Part shown: one piece after another, positions 48,112 through 59,054 of the stretch
Position numbering within the stretch: the stretch's first letter is position 1
How the letters are laid out: each line of letters opens with the position of its first letter
Origin: Clitopilus passeckerianus
Lineage: Eukaryota; Basidiomycota; Agaricomycetes; Agaricales; Entolomataceae
Length of the DNA: 64,000 bases
Assembly: GCA_944990035.1 (NCBI GenBank)
Contig: CALYLX010000062.1
Location: 1-64,000, forward strand
Direction of reading: 5' to 3'
Made by a program: the position numbers and the translations under genes
Notes under the pieces: generated by a model
What the model was told of the DNA's origin: nothing
Database searches by the model: none
The model's input: only the letters and a program-made list of their open reading frames with translations

Positions 48112-49428
48112 CTAAGCTACTTCAGAGACACATTCATATGTCAAATTATCGCCGGTTTTATTTCTGTATCCCATCCCTTTGATTTCCAACTTGCCACTCC
48201 CGTGTAACCTGCCAAGCCATTCTCTAAACGCCTCTTCGACACCTTCAAAGTCAACCAGAAATTCTTCCTCGCCGTACCACCCAATCTGTACTCTTCCCCA
48301 GAAGTTGAAATTTGGATTTGAGGGCAAAGGTTCGTCGAGTGCGCCCAAGTCGAAGTTGTCAAAAAGGTATTGTTCCCATCCGTTTGGGCGGCCCCAGCAG
48401 GAGGTAGGTTCAAAGACAATGAAGAGAAGGCGTAAGGAGGGGGAAGTAATGGACTCGAAGATGGTTCGAAGCCAAGGATTAGAATAGGGCTGGCGTCTGA
48501 GTGTGACAGTGCGAAAGGTTAGGGTTTCAAGCCTTGTATTGGACGCGAGTAGGCCGTTGCAAAAGTCTAGCATTAAGGTGGGTGATCCATGCATGTCGAA
48601 CGAGAAAGGAGTCATATAAATGATATCATATGCACACACCCTTTTGGCTATCCAACAACCAAAATCAGATCCATCACCCATAAGGTTTTTCCCGTAGTTA
48701 GGACCGAGGTCTTTGAGCTTCGGACCAAGGTATGATAGAAAGTTGGAGACGTCTTGAAGTGAGTACATTTGCCCCAGCCAGTCAAGAAATATGGTATGCA
48801 GGCAACAGGAGGGGGTGAGGAATGATCTGAGAATCGGTTCGGTCTCCAGTGAAACGTGGGTGCGGAGCTTTGTGAGGGATGCAAGGTTGAATTTTGACAT
48901 AGGGGGTGGACCGGTAAGGAATGATACAAAGTTGAAGAGAACATCATAATCGGGGGAGTTTATAGAATAAAGTTGAAGAAATTGTAAACTCTCAAACGAC
49001 GCCAAATCAGAAACGATCCTTTCGTTGATATGAACCAACGACGTCTTGCAAAGGGTGAGGCTGACCAGACCCACGTCACGGTGGTGTTTTGAGCTAAGGA
49101 CCTCAGCAATAGTGCCGAAATCCTGATACAGTTACTTTTCAGCCGCATCGTCATAGGAGTTTGGCAAGCCATAATTTCCTTGTAGCTGTAGATGTCGAAT
49201 ATGATGGGGAAACTTGCAATCCGGCAATTGAAGCGATTTGATGAGTTCTAAACAGCAGGTGCTTCCAAGGGCTCCAGGTCCAGGTCCCATTGGTACTCGT
49301 GGTGAGATCGAATGATGAGTGGGTGCTGGGACCAGAACCGGTTGGCCGCTACTCGAAACCAATCTTGGCAGACCAAAGAGCATTGAATTCATAGCGCCGT
49401 TTTGTTGTCGGAGACATAGGATATGATG
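48112..49428 (-). pseudogene. F-box/LRR protein copy B, 5'-truncated and broken
   Basis: Close paralog of the gene at 38780-40262 on the opposite strand. The leucine-rich part is one intact frame from about 49090 to the stop at 48112 (VGLVSLTLCKTSL.., LASFESLQFLQL, LTKLRTHVSLETEP, GRVQIGWYGEEEFLVDFEG). The F-box end is damaged. Similarity to copy A starts only at the IISYVSDNKTAL segment, near 49428, so the first eight or nine codons including the start are absent. A TGA sits where copy A has a Leu codon (after KTAL, near 49388), and the frame shifts again before the ELIKSLQLPDCK segment. The TGA is not a homopolymer effect, so real loss of the F-box is likely. A shorter product starting inside the leucine-rich part remains possible. 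Confidence 0.7.
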
Positions 49429-49641
49429 ACTCGTATTCCTGGACCAGACACCTGGGAGGATTATGGTGCAAAGGCGGGTTTCTGCCCCGTTTGCTTGAAG
49501 CAAGCCAAGGTAGCCCACAATAGAGGAAGGGAGGAATTCTGGGAGAATTTACTGAAGTGCTTCAATCTGAAGCCGTGGTCAGAATTAACGAATGTTGGCG
49601 AGCCAGTTCCTATTCCGACTCCTTCAGTTACAACATCTTAG
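49428..49641 (+). pseudogene. BTB protein C-terminal fragment
   Basis: An orphan 3' end of a BTB-family gene: TWEDYGAKAGFCPVCLKQAKVAHNRGREEFWENLLKCFNLKPWSEL. It has the same tail as the full-length proteins at 40608-41733 and 42056-43501. No BTB core lies upstream; instead, the truncated F-box copy B begins at once on the other strand. It is therefore a relic left at a rearrangement point. Confidence 0.7.
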
Positions 49642-49839
49642 CCACAATCTAATTTTCCATGGCTACTCGCCTGAGATAAGGGAGAAGATGCGTTCTACAT
49701 GGCCAAGTCGGCTCCTAGTGGGTTCGGCGTCCAATGGGCGGCGGCAATGGTAGCGGGATTAAGCCAACGAGTAAATTATAGTGTTTGATACAAAATCAAT
49801 GTAATATATGAGAAATGGAATGGTGCTCGAGACACCGTC

Positions 49840-50401
49840 TTAGCCCACTTGGAAGTCAGTGAGATCCTCCCACTTTCCAAGTCCGAATAACGAAGGTAAA
49901 AGCCCCCAAAGCTCCCTGCGACCAGCCTCATGCATGAACTCAGCAGCCTCCTTGCACTGGGAACACATCTCAGGTGCCCAGTCGTCGTTCCAATCCTCTA
50001 GGCCATTCAGCCCGTTGGAAGAGGGTTTAAACAAATTGGAATACACCTGCAGGCTGGCCTGTTTACATTTCCCAAGTGTTACGCAATCCCAGGACGGTTG
50101 TTCCTCTTTGAGCCATCGGTGGCAATAAAGAGGTACAACATGAACCGTCAGACGCACCAGGCATAAATGACTTTTAACAAATAAAGAGCGTCCTCAGTAG
50201 TTCCCTCAAGCTTGACGACAGGAATATCGGCAGTTCCATAATCCATCGTTTTGAAATGTTTGGAATGCATCGCCAGCACACCGCGATGCAGAGGAATCTA
50301 GTCTTTTCAGCTTCGAGGATTACATTGCCCTCAGGGAACCAGAAGTCTGGAGATTCAATAGCTGGTGGATCTGGTTCAGGCTCTTCTCTTTTCCTTTTCA
50401 T
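49840..50401 (-). CDS. Short BTB protein lacking the central region
   Basis: From ATG at 50401 (MKRKREEPEPDPPAIESPDFWFPEGNVILEAEKTRF) the frame, after one missing base near 50293, reads LHRGVLAMHSKHFKTMD and ALYLLKVIYAW. This is a complete BTB core like those of proteins A and B. A GTGCGT..CAAAG intron then leads directly to the C-terminal part (SSNGLNGLEDWNDDWAPEM, CSQCKEAAEFMHEAGRRELW, LPSLFGLGKWEDLTDF) and a stop at 49840. The roughly 150-residue BACK-like middle of its relatives is missing. Either it is a deletion-derived pseudogene or a natural mini-BTB protein that could dimerise with the longer paralogs and compete with them. Confidence 0.55.
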
Positions 50402-50699
50402 GGTTTGCAAGCCGGCGTGCTGTTGGAGGTTGAAACGTTGAACGTAAAGCCAAGAAGCAAAAAAGGCCAGCTCAAAGCTGAACAAGTTCAGACTTTGAAT
50501 TGATCGGGCCGGAACTCCGCTACAGAGCCGATCACATTTTTTCAGATTTCCAACATCAACCACGCGCTTTGAGGACCTCGGACGCAGCGTGCACGGCTTC
50601 AACAGCAACGGGCAGTCTTTCGGCAGTCCACCAAGAACAAAGAGGGATCTTTATTCCCGACCCGAAACTTAATAGGTGGCCCTCAACCAAAAATCTGTG

Positions 50700-53600
50700 A
50701 TGCCAGCTGCCTTCGCCACAACAGCTTTCGGTAGCTCCTCATCCAACGGCAAAAAATTGAAGAAAATACGGCTTCTGAAAAACCACACGCTTGTCGACCC
50801 TAAGCATGCTAACCGTTGGCAGGCTGAGGTAGAAAAGTCGAAGAAGGAGAAGCACGTTCCATGGGTCGATGTAGGGGACGAACAAGAGGACGTATTCACA
50901 AGCCGGGGGAAGCAACTCGCACGAAGAACTCAAGTAATCCGGGACGTCGCACGTGAGAACTCGAAAACTGGGAAGGGAGTGGCGAACGGAGCCAGGGAGC
51001 ATGGTGCTGCAGGGGACTCTGGGATTGGGGAGACATCCTCTGCGGGCGCTAGCGGGTCCTCTGAGGGCAGCGCTAATCACAAATACCGTGTTCATCAATC
51101 CGGCAGTGACATTCCAGAGCACGACGATGAGCAACCTGACACCGGGTCTCCTTTCGACGACAACATACCTGAAGACATGGTTCATGCCGGGAGCTCAAAT
51201 AAACCGAACTCTCCGGTCGAACAAAGTCCGCACCACGGGCGTGCGCTAGATCATGAAACAGGCGCCAATGGAGAGGCCAAGGCCGGGAAGCATGGTAACA
51301 AGAGAGAAAGGGAGGAGGAGGAACAGGAAGAGCAGGAGGTAGCAGCGGCGATCAGTGTGGAAAGCCCACGGAAGAATAAACGGAAAAAGCGCAAGCATTC
51401 TATGGTCAACGGCGTCAACGGTGTTGCTACGAATGGCTCCATATCTGAAGAGGAATCGATCACGAGCTCGCAGACGCTCAGTCAATCGCAAGATCCTACA
51501 ATATCCCAACTACCTTCTGGAAGTTCAAAAGGTAGCGTCCGTGTTTGATTACTCTATTACCTTCCTAACGGATCCTCTAAACAGACAAAGAATCTGTGGT
51601 CAATAGACATGTTCCTCCTGCTGAGTCTCCGCGGCAGACGTCTCGCAATTACGAGAAACGCAGCGCTGAAGTCAGAAGTGTTGAAATCAAGCAAGAAAAT
51701 GAGGCCCTTGAAGCCGAGGTTGGCTCACCTCGCAAATCTCATAAGAAGCAGAAACAATCCGTCTCGGAAGGGCGGTCGAAATCTTCGTCAGTGGGTGAAG
51801 CCGGCCCTAGCACGGCTGTCCCGGTGAACCCAGCGTCCAAAAAAGCTAGTGAGGCGCTGCAGGAGCAACGCAAGCAACTTCCTATCGCAAAAGGTGGGTA
51901 CACCTCTGAAATCTGATATCTGAGTTTAACACGAATATTGCACCAGGCCGAGAGGCTCTCATTGAAGAGATTCGCAAAAACGATGTTACTGTCCTGCTTG
52001 GAGAAACAGGATCTGGGAAAACTACTCGTGAGCTGCTTATTTCCGCCGTCTGGGGTGTATAGTCTCAACATGAATATAGAAATACCCCAATACATCCTCG
52101 AATCCGGTCTTGCAGGCTCTGGCATGATTGCAGTCACTCAACCTCGCCGAGTGGCAGCAACTTCTCTTGCTTCTCGAGTCGCGCTGGAATCTGGAGGCAG
52201 ACCAGTTGGCTCCCTCGTCGGCTATTCGATTCGTTTTGACGAGAAGTCGAGTCCAGCGACAAGGATCAAGTACATGACGGACGGTATGATCGTACGGGAG
52301 CTACTTTCAGATTCAACGCTCAGTGCGTACAGCATGGTTGTTGTTGATGAGGCGCATGAGAGGACGTTGCGAACGGATTTGTTAATTGCAAACTTGAAGA
52401 GAATACAGAAGGAGAGGAATCAAAATGGGGATGCGGGAAAAGGCAAAGGGAAGGAGAGAAAGAGCAATCCGCTGAAGATTGTCGTCATGAGCGCGACGCT
52501 TGATGCTGAAAAATTCAGTCGGTTCTTTGGGAGGTACGTCAAGTTTTTGGTGGTGAAGGACAAGAGGTTGAGTATGTTGGAATTCGTAGTGCGAAGGTGC
52601 TCTATGTCCAAGGACGACAGCATCCAGTCAAGATACACTACAGCAGGGAAGGGCAGACAGACTATGTCGATTCTGCTATGCGGGTGTTCTTCCAGATACA
52701 CCTTGACCAGCCTCCCGGTGATGTACTAATCTTCCTCCCGGGTAACGACAATTTTCTTTTTAGCTTTGCGAAGAATGTAATCCTCATCTCCCTTTTCAGG
52801 CCAAGAAGACATTGAAGGGTTAGAAAAGTTAATCCAGCTCTTTGCAAAACAGCTACCAAAAGACGAGAAGGACGTAAGTGGTCTGTACTGTGGCCAGGCT
52901 CTCCTACTCATCACTTTTCTTTGTATAGATTTTAGTATGTCCGATGTACGCTGCGCAAGCTCCTGGACAAAACGCCAAAGTCTTCATGGATGCACCTCCA
53001 AATACGCGGAAGTGTATACTGGCAACCAATATCGCTGAAACTTCTATAACAATACCTGGTGTCAAATACGTTATTGACACTGGTATGTGCAAGGAAAAAA
53101 GGTATCTCGCAAGGGATACGGGCGGAGGTGAGCGAATACACGGGATTGTGATTATGTTGCCGAACGTTGCTAGGGTTCGATACACTACTGACGAAAGCTG
53201 TTACCAAATCGTCTGCGACTCAAAGGTCAGGTCGAGCTGGACGAGAGGTAGATCTATATCGCACTCGGTGACGTCCTTGCTAATATAAGAACAGGGTCCA
53301 GGGATGTGCTTCAGGCTATACACTGAAGATGCGTTCAGGAAGATGCCAGTTGCACCTGAGCCCGAGATTATGCGGGTTAGCTTGACCTCGAGCATTCTTC
53401 AGCTAAAATGTCTTGGCCAAAATTTGGAAGAGCTGGACTTGATGGATATGCCGGATATCGAATCAGGTTTGTTACCACATATAATGTATACTTCCGCAAA
53501 TTCTGACCATGTTTCCCAAATAGTCACTTCAGCACTCAGAACCCTATGGCTGTTGGATGCTATCGATGCGAATAGGGATTTGACACCTCTTGGACGTCAG

Positions 53601-54339
53601 ATGGCCCTCTTCCCGCTTGAGCCCGTCTACGCTCGCGCTATTCTTGCCGCAAAAGACAACGGATGCACCCTTGAAGTCATTGACATCATCTCCGTCCTGT
53701 CGGCCTCTTCAAAACTTTTCATCGATATCACTGAGCAGCGTGAAACAGCCTCAGAAACAAGAAAAATGTTCAAACACACCTCGGGAGATCATCTTACCGT
53801 ACTCAATGCGGTTCGATCTTATACGGATATTGCCAATGGTACCTCAAAAGGTGCTCGCAGGGATTGGTGTAGGAAGCATTTCCTGAACGAGCGGGCTCTT
53901 CTGGAAGCTGCCGAAATCCGCAACCAGTTGAGGCAAACTTGCACGCATCTGAAAATCGACTGGAAGGTGTCGTGCGGAGATAAGGATGACCCTGTGCTTC
54001 GAAGCCTTGCATTTGGTCTTGCGCAGAACTCTGCGTTCTTGCAGCCTGATGGTTCGTATAAACAAACCATGGGTCAATCGGTGAGCACCCTGTTTTGGAG
54101 TCTGAATAAACGTTTATCCTTCTGTCTTAGACTGTGAAAATTCATCCAAGTTCCGTCCTTTGCGAGAGGAAGGTTCCAGCGATTGTATACGACGAGCTGG
54201 TACGTCTTCTTCGTTCTCGTACTAGCCGGATACCAACACGGCCTAGATTTTCACCAACCAAATCTATGCAAGGGGTGTATCATCTGTCCCGAAGGCTGTC
54301 TTTACGAGCATCGGCGCACTTAACCGTCGGGCAGCTTGA
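50700..54339 (+). CDS. DEAH-box ATP-dependent RNA helicase (Dhr2/DHX33-like)
   Basis: Starts at the first ATG, 50700 (MPAAFATTAFGSSSSNGKK). A long, charged, lysine-rich N-terminal region ends about 51890. The helicase core then shows motif I LLGETGSGKTTQIPQ, Ia TQPRRVAA, Ib TDGMIVREL, II VVDEAHERT, III MSATLDAEKF, IV VLIFLPG, V LATNIAETSITIPGVKYVIDTG and VI QRSGRAGRE. After it come the winged-helix/HA2 (LLDAIDANRDLTPLGRQMALFPLEP) and OB-fold (IHPSSVLCERKVPAIVYDEL) parts. The last exon ends RGVSSVPKAVFTSIGALNRRAA at 54339. About ten short introns interrupt the core. All motifs are intact and no frame repair is needed. The long basic N-terminus and the overall pattern suggest nucleolar rRNA processing, but a spliceosomal relative cannot be excluded. 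Confidence 0.87.
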
Positions 54340-54894
54340 TTCATTGCTGCAACATGGTCTTGGAGAAGCATAAAGATTGAGGCTCGGCCGAAGCTTTTAC
54401 CAAATGTGTTGCTCCTTATAGGGCGTTACCCTGCTCACAAATCTTTCCTTGTGATTCGGGGCGACGAAAATCTCAGGGGAATGACGTACTGTAGAGCATG
54501 GCTGGCAACTTGTCGAGGAGCAGAGACCCTGGACCATGATGTCCATCTCTCCCATTGGAAGGTCATCAGGTAGGTGGAGTGAGTTACTAGACCAAAAGCA
54601 GTGCCAGATACCATATTAATTGGTATTTCTACTTGTCTTCTGTACCCTGGACTCAAAAATGCACCCCGGAGTGGAGCAACTGAACGATTCGGAGAGCAAT
54701 ATTAAACAAACGTTAATTCTAAAATCGGAATGGTCGGGCCGGTTGGGTATCATCTCCTTGTGGATGCCTCCGGCTTTCCGGGGCGGGGTAACTGCCAGGC
54801 AACAAGCGACGAGCATCAGGACTTCAGAAGCCATGTTCGCTTTCGAAGAGAACCAGAGGCTGACTTGAGGCTGACCATGGCTTCTTTGAATTCT

Positions 54895-54910
54895 GGGTAT
54901 ATATATACCC
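54895..54910 (+). promoter_or_regulatory. Palindromic TATA box of the sugar transporter gene
   Basis: gggtatatatataccc is a perfect 16-bp palindrome 52 bp before the ATG at 54962. It is the strongest TATA-like element in the window, compatible with a highly inducible promoter. Confidence 0.65.
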
Positions 54911-54961
54911 CTCTTAGTGGAGAAGAAATGTGAGCGCCTCCTTTTCCTTCCACATTCGACC

Positions 54962-57228
54962 ATGTCGGACGAAAAACTCAACGAACCTACCGTCTCCACC
55001 AGAGAGGATGCCTCCGATGTCAAGCTTGACCCTGATGTGCAGAAGAAGGCGCCATACTTTGGCATGACTGGAACCAAGCTCAATGCTTGGGTCACAGTAG
55101 CATGCACGACAGCAATGACACTGTTTGGTAGGCCGTTCATCGCTTGGACTCTGGAATCCATTGACAAGGGTTGCTTGTACGGCAGGATATGACCAAGGCG
55201 TCTTTGGCGGGATCATCGTCACACCTGACTTTTTAGAAACGATGGGTAATCCCGACCCCAACTTGCAAGGGACTATTGTGTCATTGTATGACATTGGATG
55301 GTAAGTTCTTCCCCAAAAACATACGAATGGTTAATGATAATTATCATCAGCTTCTTCGGTGCCATGACTGCTTTTGTCGTTGGTAATATATTCTCCTTCA
55401 CTGCATTTCTAGAAACGGAAGCTGATTCAATACGATAACAGGAGAATCTATGGGCAGGAAGAAGACCTTCTTGATCGGTGTCACCATCATGTCAATCGGT
55501 GCAATTCTCCAGACATGTTCCTACTCCGTTGCCCAAATGATCGTGGCCCGGCTAATCACAGGTAATGCTCCCTGATTATCGCTGCACACTACTGCTCTAA
55601 CTAAGGTTCTTCCCTGTTAAGGTGTCGGCAATGGGTAAGCTAGCTCCTCAAATACAGTTGTTCCCTTGGCTTAACTTCGTCCTTAGTATGAACACGGCCA
55701 CAGCTCCCGTCTGGACTAGTGAGACTTCCAAGCCAAGTTTACGAGGCAAACTAGTCGTATTTGGGATGATGTGAGCCATTTTTGGCGTCATCCTGCTCCC
55801 CAATCTGACCCCTCCTAGCATGAACATTGCCGGTTTCTCCCTGAGTAACTGGATGACCTATGGCTTCAGCTTCCTCTCCGGTAGCGTCGCATGGAGGTTC
55901 CCTATAGCATTCCAGCTCGTATTCTCCTTCATCCTCTTTGCAACCGTGCCATGGCTACCCGAAAGTCCTCGCTGGCTTCTGGCACACGGACACGAGAAGG
56001 AGGGCGTAGAGGTCCTGGTCGCGTTGGAAGGCAACGGTGTCACAGAAGCGGACGAAATCATCGTATTTGAAAAGGAGGAAATTCTGGAGGCAGTCAGGAT
56101 TGAACAGGAGTTTTCCCCAAGTTGGTCCGATATTCTTCATGGAAGAACGGGCAATACAGGAATGATGCGGCGACTGCTGCTTGGAGCGGGTATGAGCAAA
56201 TTAAACCACTTTTTCATCTTCGATGCTAACACTGTACCAACAGGGACTCAATGGATGCAGCAGCTCGTCGGTATCAACGTCACCAGTTACTAGTACGTCT
56301 CTTCCCGCCTACATCTAATCAGAAAATATTCATTGACCATCCTATTCCAGTCTTCCTCTTGTCCTCCAGAACTCCGTCGGCCTGTCGAACAATCTTGCGC
56401 GTCTACTTGCAGCATGCAACTCCGTCTCATATCTTGTCTTCGCCTTCTTTGGGCTCGTCCTTATCGAAAGGGCTGGACGCCGTAAGCTCATGATGTGGGG
56501 TGCTGCTGGTCAATTTGCCTGCTATGCATGCATCTCGGGTCTACTAGCGCATGCCAGTGATCCTAACGGGGCTGGCCAGAAATACGGAGCTGCTGCGACT
56601 GCGTTCTTCTTCCTCTATTACCTTTTCTTCGGTATTTGCTGGCAGGTATGGGCGTTCGAAACCGCCAGTACGACGTCGTTCTGACCGGATGGCTCTCAGG
56701 GTGTTCCATGGCTTTACCCCACTGAGATCAATAGTTTGTCGATGCGCACCAAGGGAGCTGCGTTAGCGACTGCGTCCAATTGGTGGGTTTCCTACACCTT
56801 GTTGCATTGAGTAGGAATGCTAAGCATCATTTCAGGATCTCCAATTACGTGGTTGTTCAAGTAACACCTCCTGGCATTGCCAATCTAGGGTGGAAGTTCT
56901 ACCTCATTTGGATGGTCTTCAACGCCGCATTCGTTCCTGTAAGCTTTTATTCCATGTCCTTTTGCGCAGTGAGTTGCTAAGATATTGTCAACAGTTGATT
57001 TGGGCAATATACCCTGAGACGGCCAATCGTCATCTAGAAGATATCGACAAGCTCTATCGGGAGAATAATTCTATGATTCTCGTGTGTAGAAATAAAGAAG
57101 CCATTCAGGTTGAGCGGCCCCAACGATTTATCGATGCTGAACAAGAGCGACTTGCGGCGGCTAGACAGGCAGCAGATGGTGGAGCGGACGCAAGGGAGAA
57201 TGATACCGGACATGACGAATCGGTGTAG
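54962..57228 (+). CDS. MFS sugar transporter (hexose/lactose permease-like)
   Basis: About ten exons from MSDEKLNEPTVSTRE at 54962 to GHDESV at 57228. The sugar-porter signatures are present: YDQGVFGGIIVTPDF in helix 1, GESMGRKKTFLIG after helix 2, RLITGVGNGMNTATAPVW in helix 4-5, WRFPIAFQL, PESPRWLLAHGHEKEG after helix 6, GTQWMQQLVGINVTSYY in helix 7, ERAGRRKLM and, near the C-terminus, PWLYPTEINSLSMRTKGAALATASNW and YPETANRHLEDID. This is a proton-coupled plasma-membrane sugar carrier of the fungal type; which sugar it moves cannot be read from sequence. No frame repair was needed. A palindromic TATA box precedes it. Confidence 0.9.
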
Positions 57229-57424
57229 ATTTCTTAAAAAATTGATTTTGTAGATTAGATCTAGTCTTGTACATTTATACATTTATTGGTTTGCTACATC
57301 CAATCTCTAGAGTTTGCACGTACCTCATGACGAAGTCCCCACTCAATCCAACTCTGCTGGATCGTCTTTGGAGAGGGCTGCCGCTACCTCAATATCACCT
57401 ACGCCTCTCCAAGCAGCGCTTTCT

Positions 57425-58815
57425 TCAGATCAAAGTCTGGGCCTCTTCCGCCCCTTGTCTCCCATGTGGCGGACTCATCGAGTCGGTCGGTAAAGGAGAC
57501 TCCTCGTTTGGCGAGGCTTCCGAAAGGAGATCACTGTGGTCATGCGATCCTTCCTCCCAACCTTGACCTGGTTCATACCCAGACGCTGCAGTAGAGGCTG
57601 CCTCTACCCAACCTTGACCTGCTTGAGGGTCGATGGAATCTGACCACAGTTTGAAGCGTTTGGACCGTTTCCAACCCAGCTTGCTGGACTCCATATGAGC
57701 TATCGTTTGAGTTTTTAGCTCTTCGAAGTCAATGTCCCGGGATTCGGGTGAAGCGAGGTGGTGGACCTTGATAACAACCCTGCGAGCAAAAGACTTTTTT
57801 GTGTGTTCATATCCGACATTCCAATCTCTGAGAGGTTTGATTGCTTTGAGGAGGTCAAGAAGAGGGTCGAGATGGAGGTGAGGAATTGCGTCGTCTTGTG
57901 CTAACTGACAGAGTAGGCCAATAGCATGGTGGGAGGTAGTCCCAACGACCTTGGTTTGAGGTACAGATGGGGTTGTTTTGTTGTCCCTTGCGGGTCTATC
58001 TTCTTGTGCAGATATAAATCGGAGGGATATTACCTCCGGCTCGGTCGGTGGCGTTTCAAGGGCTGAAGGAGGCTCTATAAGAGCTTTGCATAGATGCTGG
58101 AGGGCTTCCCTCGATTCGGCTTCGGCCCTTATTGTGTACATGAGTGGAGGAGGCTCAGCTTGCGGATGGAGCGGTGCTTCTTCCCGGGTGCGATGGAGTA
58201 ATTTCGTCAAGGGGACTCCAGCCCTAGCGAGGAGGAGAGAGTATACTTGGAGGGCGGCAGTGTATTCCTTATGCAGGAGAAACCTTCCGATCTGGGAGGT
58301 ATAGAACCAGGGATCTATCTGTATGCTAAATGAATGGGCGATGTGAAGGAGTTTAGACGTGGCATAACAGCGTTGCAGTTTGGTATTTTTGTTGGTTTCC
58401 ATAACCGCGGGGCCATGATAACATTCCAGCTCCCAGAGGGGAGCTTTGCTAACTTGCTAAATCTGAAGCCATCCTCCTTCGTTAAGCTGCATATTGTTGG
58501 TTCGTCTCCAAGTGACAGTTCGGAGACGGCTTGTTCGAAGGTCCAAGGATGAATCTTAACGCCTGCTTTAATGCTTTGTCGGACGCAACCAACGATGTGC
58601 CAGCTTGAGAACACTTCTTGGTTGTGAATTAGACGGTGCAAGTATGCATGTGCTGGGAGGCGCGGCGGCGTCTTCGTCTCTCCTCTTAGGACCGCTTGGA
58701 AATACTTGTAACAAAACCGCTGATGCTTTCTCCAAAATCGGTGCCGGCTGTTTTGGGGTTCAATCCTGAAGTATGCGCGAATAACCTGAGCAGCGGTTTG
58801 AGCCGGGAAAGCCAT
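57425..58815 (-). CDS. Helix-rich protein of unknown function
   Basis: Starts MAFPAQTAAQVIRAYFRIEP at 58815. One intron (about 58460 to 58325, GTTAGC..TTTAG) joins the first exon, ending DGFRFS, to a long second exon (IDPWFYTSQIGRFLLHKEYTAALQVYSLLL .. AEEAQTLI) that stops at 57425. The segments QIGRFLLHKEYTAALQVYSLLLARAGVP and HAIGLLCQLAQDDAIPHLHLDPLLDLLKAI are paired helices resembling PPR or TPR repeats. The N-terminus (RHRFWRKHQRFCYKYFQ) is basic and could be mitochondrial, but there is no clear presequence. The C-terminal 100 residues are disordered, Gly/Ser/Glu-rich. I do not recognise the family. It is convergent with the sugar transporter and divergent from the Scc2 gene (about 240 bp between starts). 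Confidence 0.6.
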
Positions 58816-59054
58816 TTTCGTCTGGCTCCTTCCTAGATCCAATATACCCAAGAATTAGACGCTCGTTATGTTGCTCGTAACATAGCATTGAGAGGAAAGC
58901 TGCTCAGACAAGGCGCTATGGCCCAAGTGGACGGTGCAGTCGACCCGGTTGAACTCTTACGTAAGCTAATATCTGACCGTGACCTTTTCGTGACTGGCGC
59001 GCATTTTGTCTGCCTGTTCATCGTCCCCGACGTGCAACAAGTTCGTCCGACGCG

